DNA of 64,000 nt from Edolisoma coerulescens (taxonomy: Eukaryota; Chordata; Aves; Passeriformes; Campephagidae). The translations under genes were made by a program, and so were the position numbers. Below the pieces are notes generated by a model that saw only the letters and a program-made list of their open reading frames with translations, had not been told where the DNA came from and searched no databases. The stretch spans positions 812,917 to 876,916 of the forward strand of contig VWZW01004687.1 of the NCBI GenBank assembly GCA_013397115.1, given 5' to 3'. The first letter of the stretch is position 1; the number at the start of each line of letters is the position of its first letter. Shown piece after piece: positions 60,501-64,000 of this stretch.

Positions 60501-63449
60501 AATTTGGCTGTTTCCAGGACTGGGGACAAGAAAACAGTTGAAAAGCAGAATCTGCCTTAAGTATCAACAGAGCATTATGGTCATATTCGTTTCATTAAAA
60601 AAATGAACTCTTAAATTTTTCTGTTGCGGAACTGTCCTTTAAAAAATGATAATTAAGAAAGACAAGAAATCATGTAAACATTGATTTTCTTAGGGCTTGA
60701 TTGTGCTTTCCAGAAAGCTTACTTATAAAGTATCAGTCTCCTGATTTGCAGTCCTGAGCCAGTCTGTGAAGCAGGAGGGTGTTGGGTCCAGCAATGTGCC
60801 TTCTCAGATCACCTGGATAATGGTCTGAAAAAGCATGTTTGTACATAGCTGCCACTGAGAACAGATTAATTTCCTTCAAATGTTTTTTTTTTCCTTTTTA
60901 GATTATGTTGCTGGTTTTTAGTAGAAAATTGTTTTGACCAATTGGAAAAGCCTGCAGTATGAGCCTGTGGTTAAATTTTAATGTCTTTATAATCTAATTT
61001 GTGCTTTCCTGGATTGACACATAGGCTTGGTCTTTGTTGCATTTCTCTTGATATCAAACTTGCACTATTAATTTATTTACTAGGGAAATACTCTGGGTGT
61101 GTGTGCTCTTCGCTACAGATTTTGAAACATACTATTGCATCTTATGATTTAAGAAAAGATGCTTCATGGCCTGAAGTTTTAACTCAGTAGCTAATGGTGA
61201 ATAGAATAGGGCTGACATTGCTTGGAAAATGCATTTTTTTAAATTAAATAATCCTTTTGTAGGGTACTTTTTAAAACAACAAATGTAGGTTAGTGGCACT
61301 GTGTAACACACAAAATGTTGCTAAAGTATAATATTTGGATTTAAGTTTTTAACACAGAGTGTTTTCAAAATTAACCATTTAAAAGTTTGAACTAAGAGGA
61401 AAGGACACCAGTGGACAGTTCATACCTGTTTTTTATATATATATATATATTTATACATATATCTACTCCTAGACTCTTAACATTTCTGTCATGCTGTGTC
61501 TGTCTCATTTAATACACAGACTTGGTTTTGCTGGTGATGAGCCAAGATTGTGTAGTAAAGAGGACTAATTTCTGTAGGATTCCTATTTGGCATTTTCATT
61601 TGGAAGCAGTAAGGACGTGAGGTACTGTCGAAAGAAACCAGATGCTCATGTGATATTAGAGTGGAGTGCTGCCTTGGGAAACCGGAATCTGTCGTTGGCT
61701 TTGTTTCTAAGCGGCGTTGGACAAGTCACTTGAACAAAACTTCTCCAGTTGGTCATTAGTCTGGTATTCTTCATGTTCTGGACGCTGAACATGAGCAATA
61801 ACCAGAAGTGTCACTTGCAGATGCACTGCCTAAATCTGTATTTGAAGGCGTGAAAAGTTACATTTAGAATATATTTAGTTGGGTATAATGGAAAATGCTC
61901 TGAAAAAAAGGATTCTCGTTGTCTCAAATTAGTCACCCATGTTTGTGAAATTTTTGATGTTTCAGTTACTTAACTGCAAAATAGAGATAACATCAATACC
62001 TCATAACTGTTTTGAAGATAAATGACTCCTTTTAGAAAGAGTTAAGCTGTAATAGTGAGTGCTGTAGAAAAATCCAAATGAAATATGAGTCATTCCATCT
62101 TTGTAGTGGAATATTTATAGTGTGAGGAAAAAAAAACCTGAAGTCACATTTTGAAAATGGGAGGTGAAATACTGGATAAATAGATAAGTCCCGTAGGGGA
62201 AAAAGTATGAGGCTACATGATGGCATGGATGCATATAAAGGTATACATTAAAATTGACAAACAGCCATGATTAGGATATGTCCTGATGTCTAAGTGCTTA
62301 AATTTACAATCTTGAGATGATTTTGTAACTTCTGTGCATGTGTGGTCTAAGGTTTGATGAGTGCAAAAATTGAAACAAAAAACTCCTTCCTGTAACATCA
62401 CATATGTCCTGACCCTGTTCTGTAGCACTGGAATATTCTGATCTGCTGCACACCTCTTTGCCATTAGATTAGATGAAAACAGAAGTAGCATAAATGTGAA
62501 AGAAGGCTATTTCTGATCTAGCTCTTCCTTGCCTTGCTCAAATCACAGTCCCCTTTGCCTGCAAAATGCTACTTCTTTGTTCAGTCTCTTCATCTTAATA
62601 TAATTCTCTTTGTCCATTCAGGAGTCTCGTGTCCTCCAGTCTCACTGTTCTAGTCTCTGCTTTCCCTTCATTCTCTATTTTTGCTCCTGTCCAGATCCAC
62701 ACCCACATCCAGGTGGAAGGTCCTGAGCTTCAAGCATGAAGTGCAGCTTGTTGCTCTTTGGCCGGATCTGGGTAGCCTTCCATTAACATGGCAGAAGACA
62801 CTGCCTGAATATGACAGTCGGCAGCTTGCTGAATTTCAGGATATGGCATTGTCACTGCTGCCTGAAGAGCGTTTCCTCACACTTTTTGTAGTACAATAGA
62901 AATAGTATTTTTCTCCAGCCTCCCTGTCAGAAGTAATTGAATTGTTTTGTCAATATTTCCCAAATATATTCCAGATTTTCTTAAAACTCAGGCTAAATAA
63001 AGCAATGGAAAGGCAACCTCATCACAGAGAGTCCTGGCTAGCTTTAAAATTACTTGGAGAGGTAACTTTGCTTGTACCTGGGGCAATGATGCTCAAGGCA
63101 GAAGATTCTCAATTGAGACGTACCATAGGACTGTCGTACGATGTCTCTGTGCAATGTCTTTTTTACATGTATTTTTCATGTGGAAGTGTTCTGTTTTGCT
63201 CTCCCAGGTCAGAAATTACACAGAATGTGCCTGTGTGCAGAGTCGCCAGGTGATCACTCCGCCGACAGTGGGCCAGCGCAGTCAGCTCCGGCTGGTGATT
63301 GTCAAAACCTACCTGAATGAGAACGGCTACGCTGTGTCTGGGAAGTGTGATCGGACCTGCAACACGCTCATCCCGTTCCTCATATTCCTCTTCATTGTAA
63401 CCCTTATAACAGCATGTGCCCAGCCATCAGCAGTCATAGTGACACTCAG
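1..63449 (+). CDS. SLCO5A1: SLCO5A1 (OATP5A1) solute carrier gene, partial, 7 exons
   Basis: Organic anion transporter family member 5A1, a polytopic plasma or intracellular membrane protein whose substrate is poorly defined. Joining 1-566, 33079-33211, 39317-39537, 46874-47038, 50381-50579, 59453-59612 and 63208-63449 gives one open frame of 561 complete residues plus two bases. It shows about ten transmembrane segments, the OATP superfamily signature (DPRFIGNWWSGFLL, split between exons 2 and 3) and a Cys-rich Kazal-like extracellular loop. I assign it to 5A1 and not another OATP from recalled similarity to the mammalian protein, especially the poly-Lys loop after TM6 and the near-identical stretches through TM7-TM9. 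The family protein is about 850 residues, so the N-terminal tail (upstream) and TM11, TM12 and C-terminus (downstream) are missing. All splice sites are GT-AG and all phases agree. The coding exons show no frameshift or stop. Confidence 0.95.
5665..6260 (+). mobile_element. CR1 LINE 3' fragment, sense to SLCO5A1
   Basis: The segment matches the familiar 3' third of avian CR1 elements: the motif 'cctagggtgcatcagg' near the start, 'tgttcagcctggagaagaggaggctgagggg' type sequence near 5875 (described, not quoted in full), 'ccaactcagcatattgtgtgattccctgattctgtga' type end. The tail at about 6243-6260 has two degenerate ATTCTGTG-like units, the CR1 3' hallmark, which sets the orientation as +. The copy is 5'-truncated and diverged, with stops in the ORF2 frame, so it is a dead retrotransposon. 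Boundaries are approximate at the 5' side. Confidence 0.85.
10062..10487. other. Intronic patch open in several frames, unassigned
   Basis: A moderately GC-rich block is stop-free for 141 codons on the minus strand and for about 100 codons on the plus strand. The predicted peptides have no domain I recognise and no repeat boundaries are obvious. Overlapping open frames on both strands fit base composition better than a gene. It may be an old repeat or a transcribed noncoding element. Confidence 0.25.
13323..13664 (+). other. Charged intronic open frame, unassigned
   Basis: A 113-codon open stretch in otherwise AT-rich intron encodes a charged peptide (start of the readable part SDEEKFEDHLVCIKHF, later LSWRREVISLTASTVRAERE). 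There is no ATG at its start (it opens at GTG), no promoter signal and no family I recognise. It is listed because the composition is less random-looking than its neighbours; a noncoding conserved element or chance is more likely than a gene. Confidence 0.15.
14725..15147. other. GC-rich intronic island, open in five frames
   Basis: About 420 bases stand out as GC-rich between AT-rich flanks. Open frames of 64 to 140 codons occur on both strands, which is what high GC with few stop codons would produce. None of the peptides resembles a known family. It could be an unrecognised repeat or an exon of a noncoding transcript; no splice or promoter signals could be tied to it. Confidence 0.3.
16914..16919. 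repeat. Left target site duplication of solo LTR (aaacat)
   Basis: The six bases aaacat directly precede the TG that opens the LTR at 16920 and are repeated exactly at 17259-17264 after its terminal CA. A 6-bp duplication is typical of class II (ERVK-like) integrations. Confidence 0.8.
16920..17258 (+). mobile_element. Solo LTR of an endogenous retrovirus (339 bp)
   Basis: The element starts TG and ends CA and is flanked by a perfect 6-bp duplication. In promoter order it has CCAAT motifs (around 17097 and 17130), a TATA box (catataaaa near 17160), a polyadenylation-like attaaa (about 17182) and a U5-like tail (gtgtcgttcctcgccgatct, then a short stretch to cagcaaca). No primer-binding site or coding sequence follows, so this is a recombined solo LTR. 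Orientation is + (same as SLCO5A1). The 6-bp duplication points to class II, but I could not name the family. A strong hairpin lies in its U3 (16970-17003). Confidence 0.85.
16970..17003. repeat. Perfect 14-bp hairpin with 6-base loop
   Basis: tgtctgtgagaaag (16970-16983) is the exact reverse complement of ctttctcacagaca (16990-17003), separated by tcttta. It sits in the U3 part of the solo LTR. Confidence 0.9.
17259..17264. repeat. Right target site duplication of solo LTR (aaacat)
   Basis: Exact copy of 16914-16919 immediately after the CA terminus of the LTR at 17258. Confidence 0.8.
19500..19840. other. GC-richer intronic patch, unassigned
   Basis: Open frames of 70 to 104 codons overlap on both strands here. 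The peptides look like noncoding translation, and I recognise no repeat family. It is recorded only as a compositional departure from the AT-rich intron. Confidence 0.2.
22534..22587 (+). repeat. 27-bp tandem dimer
   Basis: Two adjacent 27-base units (22534-22560 and 22561-22587), sharing the core aaacctgcttctgaaaa, differ at two positions. Only two copies exist, so this is a recent local duplication and not a satellite. Confidence 0.9.
22995..22995. other. Single ambiguous base (N) after poly-T tract
   Basis: An N follows about 15 T residues. The two flanks share no duplicated sequence, unlike the N at 31483. A homopolymer-related contig break or uncalled base is the likely cause, so tract length and local sequence are uncertain. 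Confidence 0.9.
26737..26780. repeat. TATATG/TA-rich low-complexity tract
   Basis: Alternating purine-pyrimidine sequence of tatg, catatacata and acacatatatata type; simple low-complexity DNA. Confidence 0.7.
27423..27611 (-). other. Antisense open frame with hydrophobic segment, unassigned
   Basis: An ATG-initiated 62-codon open frame on the minus strand encodes a peptide opening MSFFTTEKFILRYVAMNAA, followed by a hydrophobic stretch that could span a membrane (through TLSIALFIG) and a polar tail. I do not recognise the family. It has no visible promoter, is shorter than typical genes and lies in the large intron. It could be a fragment of a processed pseudogene or chance. Confidence 0.15.
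28317..28445 (+). mobile_element. tRNA-Ile-derived SINE with CR1-like tail (TguSINE1-like)
   Basis: The head resembles tRNA-Ile: an A-box-like tcagctcagttg (28324-28335), an anticodon arm whose stem tggta/tgcca still pairs, and a B-box-like ggtttaatccc (28370-28380), followed by tgtgtgggcc, the remnant acceptor stem. Past the tRNA part lies a short body ending in two ATTCTGTG-type units (28428-28445), the tail that lets CR1 machinery mobilise it. SINEs of this build are known from passerine birds. The tRNA part is decayed (loop CTGTTAA in place of the isoleucine anticodon loop), so it is not a functional tRNA gene. The bases aagtca occur just before (28310-28315) and at the end (28444-28449), a doubtful target duplication. 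Confidence 0.8.
30696..31080 (-). mobile_element. Possible LTR fragment
   Basis: Read on the minus strand this block has a good TATA box (agtataaaagg, complement of 30976-30987) followed by GC-rich then AT-rich sequence, and it abuts the 3' tail of the CR1 at 31078. Candidate ends are TG (30696) and CA (31080), but no target duplication flanks them and I could not identify the family. An open minus-strand frame (30718-31134) runs through it and has no recognisable protein. Confidence 0.3.
31222..31482. repeat. Copy 1 of exact 261-bp duplication beside assembly N
   Basis: Begins actgacgagtctggcaactc and ends ataggtcattcc directly before the N at 31483. It is base-for-base identical to 31484-31744. 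Confidence 0.95.
31483..31483. other. Single N at unmerged contig join
   Basis: The N separates two identical 261-base segments: copy 1 ends at it and copy 2 starts right after it. That geometry is expected when two overlapping contigs are scaffolded without merging the overlap. Confidence 0.9.
31484..31744. repeat. Copy 2 of exact 261-bp duplication beside assembly N
   Basis: Identical to 31222-31482 over its full length. The CR1 continues normally beyond 31744 on this side and before 31222 on the other. Confidence 0.95.
33079..33211 (+). CDS. SLCO5A1: SLCO5A1 exon with TM5
   Basis: The exon follows acceptor TTCCTCAG and ends in AACTG before donor GTAAGG (33212). It enters in phase 1 (G from the previous exon plus CC makes Ala) and leaves in phase 2 inside a Trp codon. 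Its 133 bases encode TM5 ([20 protein letters not shown]), a short loop with DPR, and DQSDPRFIGN, the first half of the OATP signature. The preceding phase and acidic loop agree with the mammalian gene as I remember it. Confidence 0.97.
33242..33799 (-). other. 185-codon antisense open frame, unassigned
   Basis: A 558-base stop-free minus-strand frame starts with ATG (MLLEAYSLLENNVMVYSICC at its N-terminus) and ends just inside the intron, 30 bases past the exon 33079-33211. The peptide is rich in Pro, Ser and Leu with no domain I recognise. It may be an unclassified repeat, an antisense transcript or chance in GC-richer DNA. No poly-A signal, promoter or splice pattern supports a gene. Confidence 0.15.
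35504..35541 (+). repeat. 15-bp tandem repeat, about 2.5 copies
   Basis: cctgggttttgcaca is repeated at 35504-35518 and 35519-35533, followed by a partial third unit (cctgggct). Confidence 0.9.
36793..37249 (-). mobile_element. Endogenous retrovirus LTR, minus orientation, internally deleted
   Basis: Read on the minus strand this block is the same LTR family as 37355-38265. The 25 bases at 36801-36825 (containing catggcaaggttttggtagc) are the reverse complement of 38233-38257 with one mismatch. The shared sequence continues through aacatatttaagaaggg, a Lys/Gly-rich purine tract and a terminal block with gtgggcacctggca (37210-37225), the complement of the start of the other copy. It is about half the length of the + copy, so internal sequence is lost. 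It holds no coding region. Confidence 0.75.
37355..38265 (+). mobile_element. Endogenous retrovirus LTR, plus orientation (911 bp)
   Basis: The block opens tgtggtgggttgg and closes cctggtaca, giving TG...CA ends. Its recurring ctgctccagcatgg-like internal units and gctaccaaaaccttgccatg end are those of an LTR family I remember as common in bird genomes (ERVL-like); the family name is not certain. No matching target duplication flanks it (atttg before, atgag after). No internal retroviral gene or primer-binding site follows, so it is a solo LTR. Confidence 0.75.
38335..38817. other. Unassigned open stretch after the LTR
   Basis: A 160-codon open frame lies on the plus strand and a 157-codon frame overlaps on the minus strand (38190-38663). 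Neither peptide matches a family I know. It directly follows the + LTR but lacks retroviral signals, so it is likely unique intron or an unrecognised repeat. A GA-rich tract (38674-38689) is inside. Confidence 0.2.
38674..38689. repeat. (GA)n microsatellite
   Basis: About eight GA units inside otherwise unique intron. Confidence 0.85.
39317..39537 (+). CDS. SLCO5A1: SLCO5A1 exon with TM6 and cytoplasmic loop
   Basis: The exon follows acceptor GGCATTAG and ends GTTAAAG before donor GTAAAG (39538). It enters in phase 2 (completing the first Trp of the OATP signature NWWSGFLL) and leaves in phase 1. It encodes TM6 (LLCAIAMLLVIFPMFTF) and then a hydrophilic cytoplasmic loop: PKKLPPRHKKKKKKMNSDD, an acidic Ser-rich stretch (SSDDDVMKEK) and a Ser/Thr-rich segment before MGFGENVK. 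The poly-Lys run is a 5A1 trademark as I recall the mammalian protein. The SSDDD pattern is a plausible casein kinase 2 site (inference). It is the most low-complexity part of the protein. Confidence 0.97.
39538..46873 (+). other. SLCO5A1: SLCO5A1 intron between TM6 and TM7 exons (7.3 kb)
   Basis: Runs from donor GTAAAG to acceptor TTTTATAG. It is AT-rich and contains no transposon that I could recognise. A cassette-exon candidate lies at 43925-44041. In the last 316 bases before the acceptor the intron is open in the coding frame. No other feature was seen in 39538-43924 or 44042-46557. Confidence 0.9.
43925..44041 (+). other. SLCO5A1: Candidate in-frame cassette exon (39 codons)
   Basis: The stretch is 117 bases (39 codons) with no stop. 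It follows a pyrimidine-rich run with no AG before tgtcaag (43918-43924); a second AG three bases on makes a NAGNAG acceptor. It ends GGCAG before a weak donor GTTTCA. Both ends are phase 1, matching the flanking exons, so inclusion would keep the frame and insert a strongly basic hydrophilic peptide (MNTDQRKSTIKDHERKKIAS in the middle) into the already hydrophilic loop after TM6. No family is recognised. It may be a pseudo-exon; the weak donor argues against constitutive use. Confidence 0.25.
46874..47038 (+). CDS. SLCO5A1: SLCO5A1 exon with TM7
   Basis: The exon follows acceptor TTTTATAG and ends ACTG before donor GTAAGG (47039). Its 165 bases (55 codons) are phase 1 at both ends, so skipping it would delete 55 residues without shifting the frame. 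It encodes ELPRAAVRILSNM, TM7 (TFLFVSLSYTAESAIVTAF) and the extracellular loop to NASIYTG, with the sequon NAS. The sequence is essentially what I remember for the mammalian protein. Confidence 0.97.
48414..48527 (+). other. SLCO5A1: Candidate in-frame cassette exon (38 codons)
   Basis: 114 bases lie between a possible acceptor (ccttgcccag) and donor GTGAGC (48528). They are stop-free in the frame that the flanking phase-1 junctions would impose, and the length is a multiple of three. The peptide has a Cys-rich start and an acidic core (PCYKLLDEDYYNEPEEEDEI). If included it would be inserted just before TM8 (next residues VIIVPSAG). The acceptor pyrimidine tract is poor, and no family is recognised; a chance pseudo-exon is likely. 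Confidence 0.2.
49596..49884 (-). mobile_element. CR1 LINE 3' fragment, antisense to SLCO5A1
   Basis: The left end holds the complement of the CR1 tail (aatcatggaatcatagaatc), followed by the classic aaggttggaaaagacctcca of avian CR1 ends. The block ends near ctagttgcctggaaa. It is a 5'-truncated 3' fragment of roughly 290 bases, about as close to the consensus I remember as any repeat here, so it may be the youngest CR1 in the window. Confidence 0.9.
50381..50579 (+). CDS. SLCO5A1: SLCO5A1 exon with TM8 and TM9
   Basis: The exon follows acceptor CTGGCAG and ends ACTGG before donor GTAAGT (50580). It enters in phase 1 and leaves in phase 2. Its 199 bases encode TM8 (VIIVPSAGVGIVLGGYII), a short cytoplasmic loop KKLKLGARESAKLA, TM9 (MICSGVSLLCFSTLFIVGC) and the start of the large extracellular loop (ESINLGGINIPYTTG). 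Confidence 0.97.
53480..53915 (-). mobile_element. CR1 LINE fragment, antisense, tail missing
   Basis: Sequence patterns such as agggaagctccacagcctcc, cccattgcctctgttcctgg, atgaaatccccctgagcctt and tgtggcctcaccagtactga match the antisense strand of avian CR1 ends. The low-coordinate side lacks the ATTCTATG tail, so the copy is truncated or decayed there. It is more diverged than the copy at 49596-49884. Confidence 0.85.
54628..54695. repeat. AT-rich low-complexity tract
   Basis: Reiterated tttaattta/ttaatttatt units, self-complementary over much of its length and nearly free of G and C. Confidence 0.85.
57130..57300. other. CpG-richer intronic patch, unassigned
   Basis: This patch has several CpGs (gctgtgtgcggaacggctcc and ccgagccgagcc near 57180-57210) in an AT-rich intron where CpG is rare. 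No open frame or repeat is recognised. It could be a regulatory element or old LTR debris. Confidence 0.2.
59453..59612 (+). CDS. SLCO5A1: SLCO5A1 exon with Kazal-like extracellular loop
   Basis: The exon follows acceptor TTCTTCAG and ends ACAGGG before donor GTAAGT (59613). It enters in phase 2 and ends in phase 0. Its 160 bases encode PTLAMAHRNLTGSCNVNCGC, then a Kazal-like cysteine pattern (EYEPVCGSDGITYFNPCLAGC) of extracellular loop 5 with sequons NLT and NHS. The internal ATG at 59466 is a codon of the loop, not a start. Confidence 0.97.
59613..63207 (+). other. SLCO5A1: SLCO5A1 intron before the TM10 exon (3.6 kb)
   Basis: Runs from donor GTAAGT to acceptor TCTCCCAG. The only repeat recognised is a TA microsatellite (61434-61450). 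No gene or transposon was seen. Confidence 0.9.
61434..61450. repeat. (TA)n microsatellite
   Basis: About eight TA units extended by degenerate tatacatatat sequence to about 61461. Confidence 0.85.
63208..63449 (+). CDS. SLCO5A1: SLCO5A1 exon with end of loop and TM10
   Basis: The exon follows acceptor TCTCCCAG and ends CTCAG before donor GTGAGA (63450). It enters in phase 0 and leaves in phase 2 inside an Arg codon. Its 242 bases encode RNYTECACVQSRQ, the hydrophilic stretch with VKTYLNENGYAVSGKC and CDRTC (completing the Cys-rich loop, sequon NYT), and TM10 (LIPFLIFLFIVTLITACAQP). The next exons (expected to begin near SVEDEERPFALGMQF in the family) lie beyond the window. Confidence 0.97.
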
Positions 63450-64000
63450 GTGAGAACTCACTTACGTTTTTTAAGTGTTTTTGCCATGCCCGTTTATCAC
63501 CAGTGCCTGTCAAGCTTGTGTGTCAAAAAAAGTGAATAGAATAGGGCTGACAGGGATTGGGTGAAACTTGTTTGTATTTAGAATATGTAATATGATAATC
63601 CACTTTAGGAAACATGAAGTGCACAGTGAATTCCAGGTGCTGTAAGGAGAAAACAAGTGAAACATCATGGAAGAAAATTATTACTCCTGAGAAATTTTCA
63701 ACCTTTTTAGAGCAATGGTTTGGATTTTCAAATGCAAATGAAATAAGTTAGCATTTAAAATTATCCTTTTCTCATTCTTAAAATTGCTCATTGCTGCCAC
63801 ATGCCTGGTTTTGAGTCTTCCTTTTTTTATCTTCACAGGAATTTTGAACTTGTACTGTAGTAGTGGTGTTATTGCCACTACTCTAAGGATATCCTTAGAG
63901 AACACACTGCCTTTGTAGTAAAAAGGCAGTGGCATTTATTTGTCAATTTGAAAAAAAGCATTCATATTTTTGGATTGGCTTTTCCCATCTCTGCCATCTA
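63450..64000 (+). other. SLCO5A1: Start of the next SLCO5A1 intron
   Basis: The donor GTGAGA opens an intron that runs off the window. It contains the cluster of inverted repeats at 63859-63931. Nothing else was recognised. Confidence 0.85.
63859..63931. repeat. Three consecutive inverted repeats
   Basis: Stem 1 is agtagtgg (63859-63866) with ccactact (63875-63882). Stem 2 is the perfect 20-base palindrome formed by ctctaaggat (63881-63890) and atccttagag (63891-63900). Stem 3 is cactgccttt (63905-63914) with aaaggcagtg (63922-63931). All stems are perfect. Confidence 0.9.

Noticed and set aside
1..64000. CRISPR arrays, operons or prokaryotic features
   Set aside because: The window is an intron-rich vertebrate gene with avian retroelements; no direct-repeat arrays with spacers were seen.

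Overview
This window is vertebrate nuclear DNA, almost certainly from a bird and probably a songbird. Three things point that way: CR1 LINE fragments whose 3' ends carry the avian ATTCTGTG-type tail, avian-style retroviral LTRs, and a tRNA-Ile-derived SINE ending in a CR1-like tail, a type described from passerines (TguSINE1). The first ~300 bases are GC- and CpG-rich coding sequence; the rest is mostly AT-rich intron.

One gene can be supported, on the + strand: SLCO5A1 (OATP5A1), a 12-transmembrane organic anion transporter family member. Seven exons are visible: 1-566 (5' part outside the window), 33079-33211, 39317-39537, 46874-47038, 50381-50579, 59453-59612 and 63208-63449. All six introns have GT-AG ends and the splice phases join into one open frame of 561 complete residues plus two bases. 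The exons carry TM1-4, TM5, TM6 with a Lys/Asp/Ser-rich cytoplasmic loop, TM7, TM8-9, the Kazal-like extracellular loop, and the end of that loop with TM10. The N-terminal cytoplasmic tail, TM11-12 and the C-terminus lie outside the window.

The introns (32.5, 6.1, 7.3, 3.3, 8.9 and 3.6 kb) hold four CR1 fragments (about 5665-6260 on +; 31078-32590, 49596-49884 and 53480-53915 on -), the SINE at 28317-28445, a solo LTR with a perfect 6-bp target duplication (16920-17258), a divergent pair of same-family LTRs (36793-37249 on -, 37355-38265 on +), a possible further LTR (30696-31080) and short simple repeats.

An exact 261-base duplication split by a single N (31222-31744) looks like an unmerged contig overlap, not biology. 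The most interesting biological leads are two intronic open segments (43925-44041 and 48414-48527) that could act as phase-1/phase-1 cassette exons of the transporter, a cluster of three inverted repeats at 63859-63931, and the divergent LTR pair. I saw no clear new molecular system; the other ORFs do not resemble genes I can recognise.
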